DNA of 64,000 bases from Desulfobacter vibrioformis DSM 8776. GTDB taxonomy: Bacteria; Desulfobacterota; Desulfobacteria; Desulfobacterales; Desulfobacteraceae. This document shows, in pieces, positions 63,433-64,000 of this stretch; position 1 is the first letter of the stretch; each line of letters begins with the position of its first letter. The DNA lies in contig NZ_KN050796.1 of NCBI RefSeq assembly GCF_000745975.1, positions 80,351 through 144,350 on the forward strand, read 5' to 3'. The notes beneath the pieces were generated by a model. That model searched no databases. It worked only from the letters and a program-made list of their open reading frames with translations, and had not been told where the DNA came from. A program made the translations under genes and the position numbers.

Positions 63433-64000
63433 CGCAGATGTCCCCGGGATATGGTGTTGACGCTGAAAAATCCGTCATCCACACCGGTATTGTACTCAAT
63501 ATTAGACAGGGTCATCAGGGTGATATGTTTTTCCCGGTGATTCTCCATCTTTGTTTTGAACAGGGTCCAAAAGCCCTGGTGCTTTCGCAACTCTTCCACG
63601 GTATAGGTCTTGATCAGGCCCTGGGCATCGTAATATTCGCCCTTTACCGTTATATGGGCCTCTTTGGAGACCCAGATGATTTTCTCATCATAAAGGGAAT
63701 CATCTTCCCTGGGTACGGATTTGATCTTCCAGCAGACACGGCCGTCCACCGTCTCTTCCCCGATAAGGGTGTGTTCATCCTCGTCCACATTCCGGTCCCC
63801 CATATCGTCATAGGTGAAATCCGATCCCATGAAGTAGTCATTGGTGGAGGCCCCTGAAATGCGCCTGACTTTTCTGAGTGCCGGCATGTAAAGCCACTTG
63901 TCATCATCCTTGGACGGATCATCATACTCCCAGGACAAAAAGGATGTGCCTTTAATATCCATGGGCTTTTTAAAGGCCATCAGCTTTTTGGTATCCTTGC
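63429..64000 (-). CDS. Outer-membrane lipoprotein-sorting-like protein (LolA-like, 5' partial)
   Basis: The frame is open to the window edge; at least 189 residues are present. The visible part (FKKPMDIKGTSFLSWEYDDP, KWLYMPALRKVRRISGAS, FMGSDFTYDDM) matches the LolA-like family PF17131 that travels with RND transporters and DUF1302/DUF1329 barrels. The half-barrel binds lipid in the periplasm. It overlaps the barrel gene by 4 nt. The signal peptide would lie beyond the window. Confidence 0.88.
   Translation of the reverse strand, partial: KDTKKLMAFKKPMDIKGTSFLSWEYDDPSKDDDKWLYMPALRKVRRISGASTNDYFMGSDFTYDDMGDRNVDEDEHTLIGEETVDGRVCWKIKSVPREDDSLYDEKIIWVSKEAHITVKGEYYDAQGLIKTYTVEELRKHQGFWTLFKTKMENHREKHITLMTLSNIEYNTGVDDGFFSVNTISRGHLR

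Overview
The window looks like a chromosomal segment of a sulfate-reducing member of the Desulfobacterota, most likely the Desulfobacteraceae (inference). The reasons are a dissimilatory-type sulfate adenylyltransferase gene with strongly biased codons, a cytoplasmic molybdenum/iron-sulfur enzyme cluster under sigma-54 promoters, and a probable selenocysteine UGA codon. It mixes conserved housekeeping operons with three accessory blocks.

Layout. 1-9.0 kb: a type I secretion locus, with the 3' end of an RTX/cadherin-like adhesin gene facing an operon for a TolC-like protein, an ABC exporter, an HlyD adaptor and a glycosyltransferase. An AAA-ATPase/PD-(D/E)XK gene with its own promoter sits between two 71-bp direct copies of the glycosyltransferase 3' end. 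9.1-13 kb: a CHASE2 adenylate/guanylate cyclase, then a sigma-54 activator lacking a receiver domain beside a free receiver protein. 13.2-22.6 kb: fabH-like, pgi, a left-handed beta-helix protein, glmM, a BI-1 family protein, a DtxR-type regulator and lon. 22.7-26.8 kb: an S-adenosylmethionine cycle group (PfkB/adenosine kinase, metK, ahcY), with a structured leader before metK. 26.8-27.45 kb: a non-coding stretch holding a near-consensus sigma-54 promoter that reads into a terminator about 80 nt later, probably a small RNA gene. 27.4-39.7 kb: a molbindin-like protein, gltX, rpmF-acpP-rpiB-glyA-dCMP deaminase-nrdR-ribD-ribE-ribBA-ribH-nusB, a metallo-hydrolase and a fused pabB-pabC. 39.9-46.1 kb: a DUF1573-like secreted protein with an in-frame UGA where its CGC motif should start, a HAD phosphatase, sat, a universal stress protein, a CLC channel and a DNA-binding/EIIA fusion.

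46.4-58.4 kb is the most interesting block: a molybdopterin oxidoreductase, a DmsB-like four-cluster ferredoxin, a GltD-like flavoprotein, a small protein, a TauE/SafE-type permease, two further membrane proteins, a PAS histidine kinase, an NtrC-type regulator and a MoeA-like protein. Two near-identical sigma-54 promoters, each preceded by a shared AT-rich motif at distances differing by 11 bp, drive the first two genes. This suggests that the kinase/regulator pair controls the enzyme. The flavoprotein in place of a membrane quinol subunit suggests a cytoplasmic pyridine-nucleotide-linked enzyme. The substrate is unknown; the permease hints at a sulfur oxyanion or sulfonate. 58.6-64 kb: an envelope cluster on the minus strand (LolA-like protein, beta-barrel, RND/MMPL transporter, a small secreted protein, a DUF4198-like protein).

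An intergenic palindromic repeat family occurs three times (about 23.7, 27.4 and 35.8 kb). I saw no rRNA, tRNA, CRISPR array, transposase or prophage.
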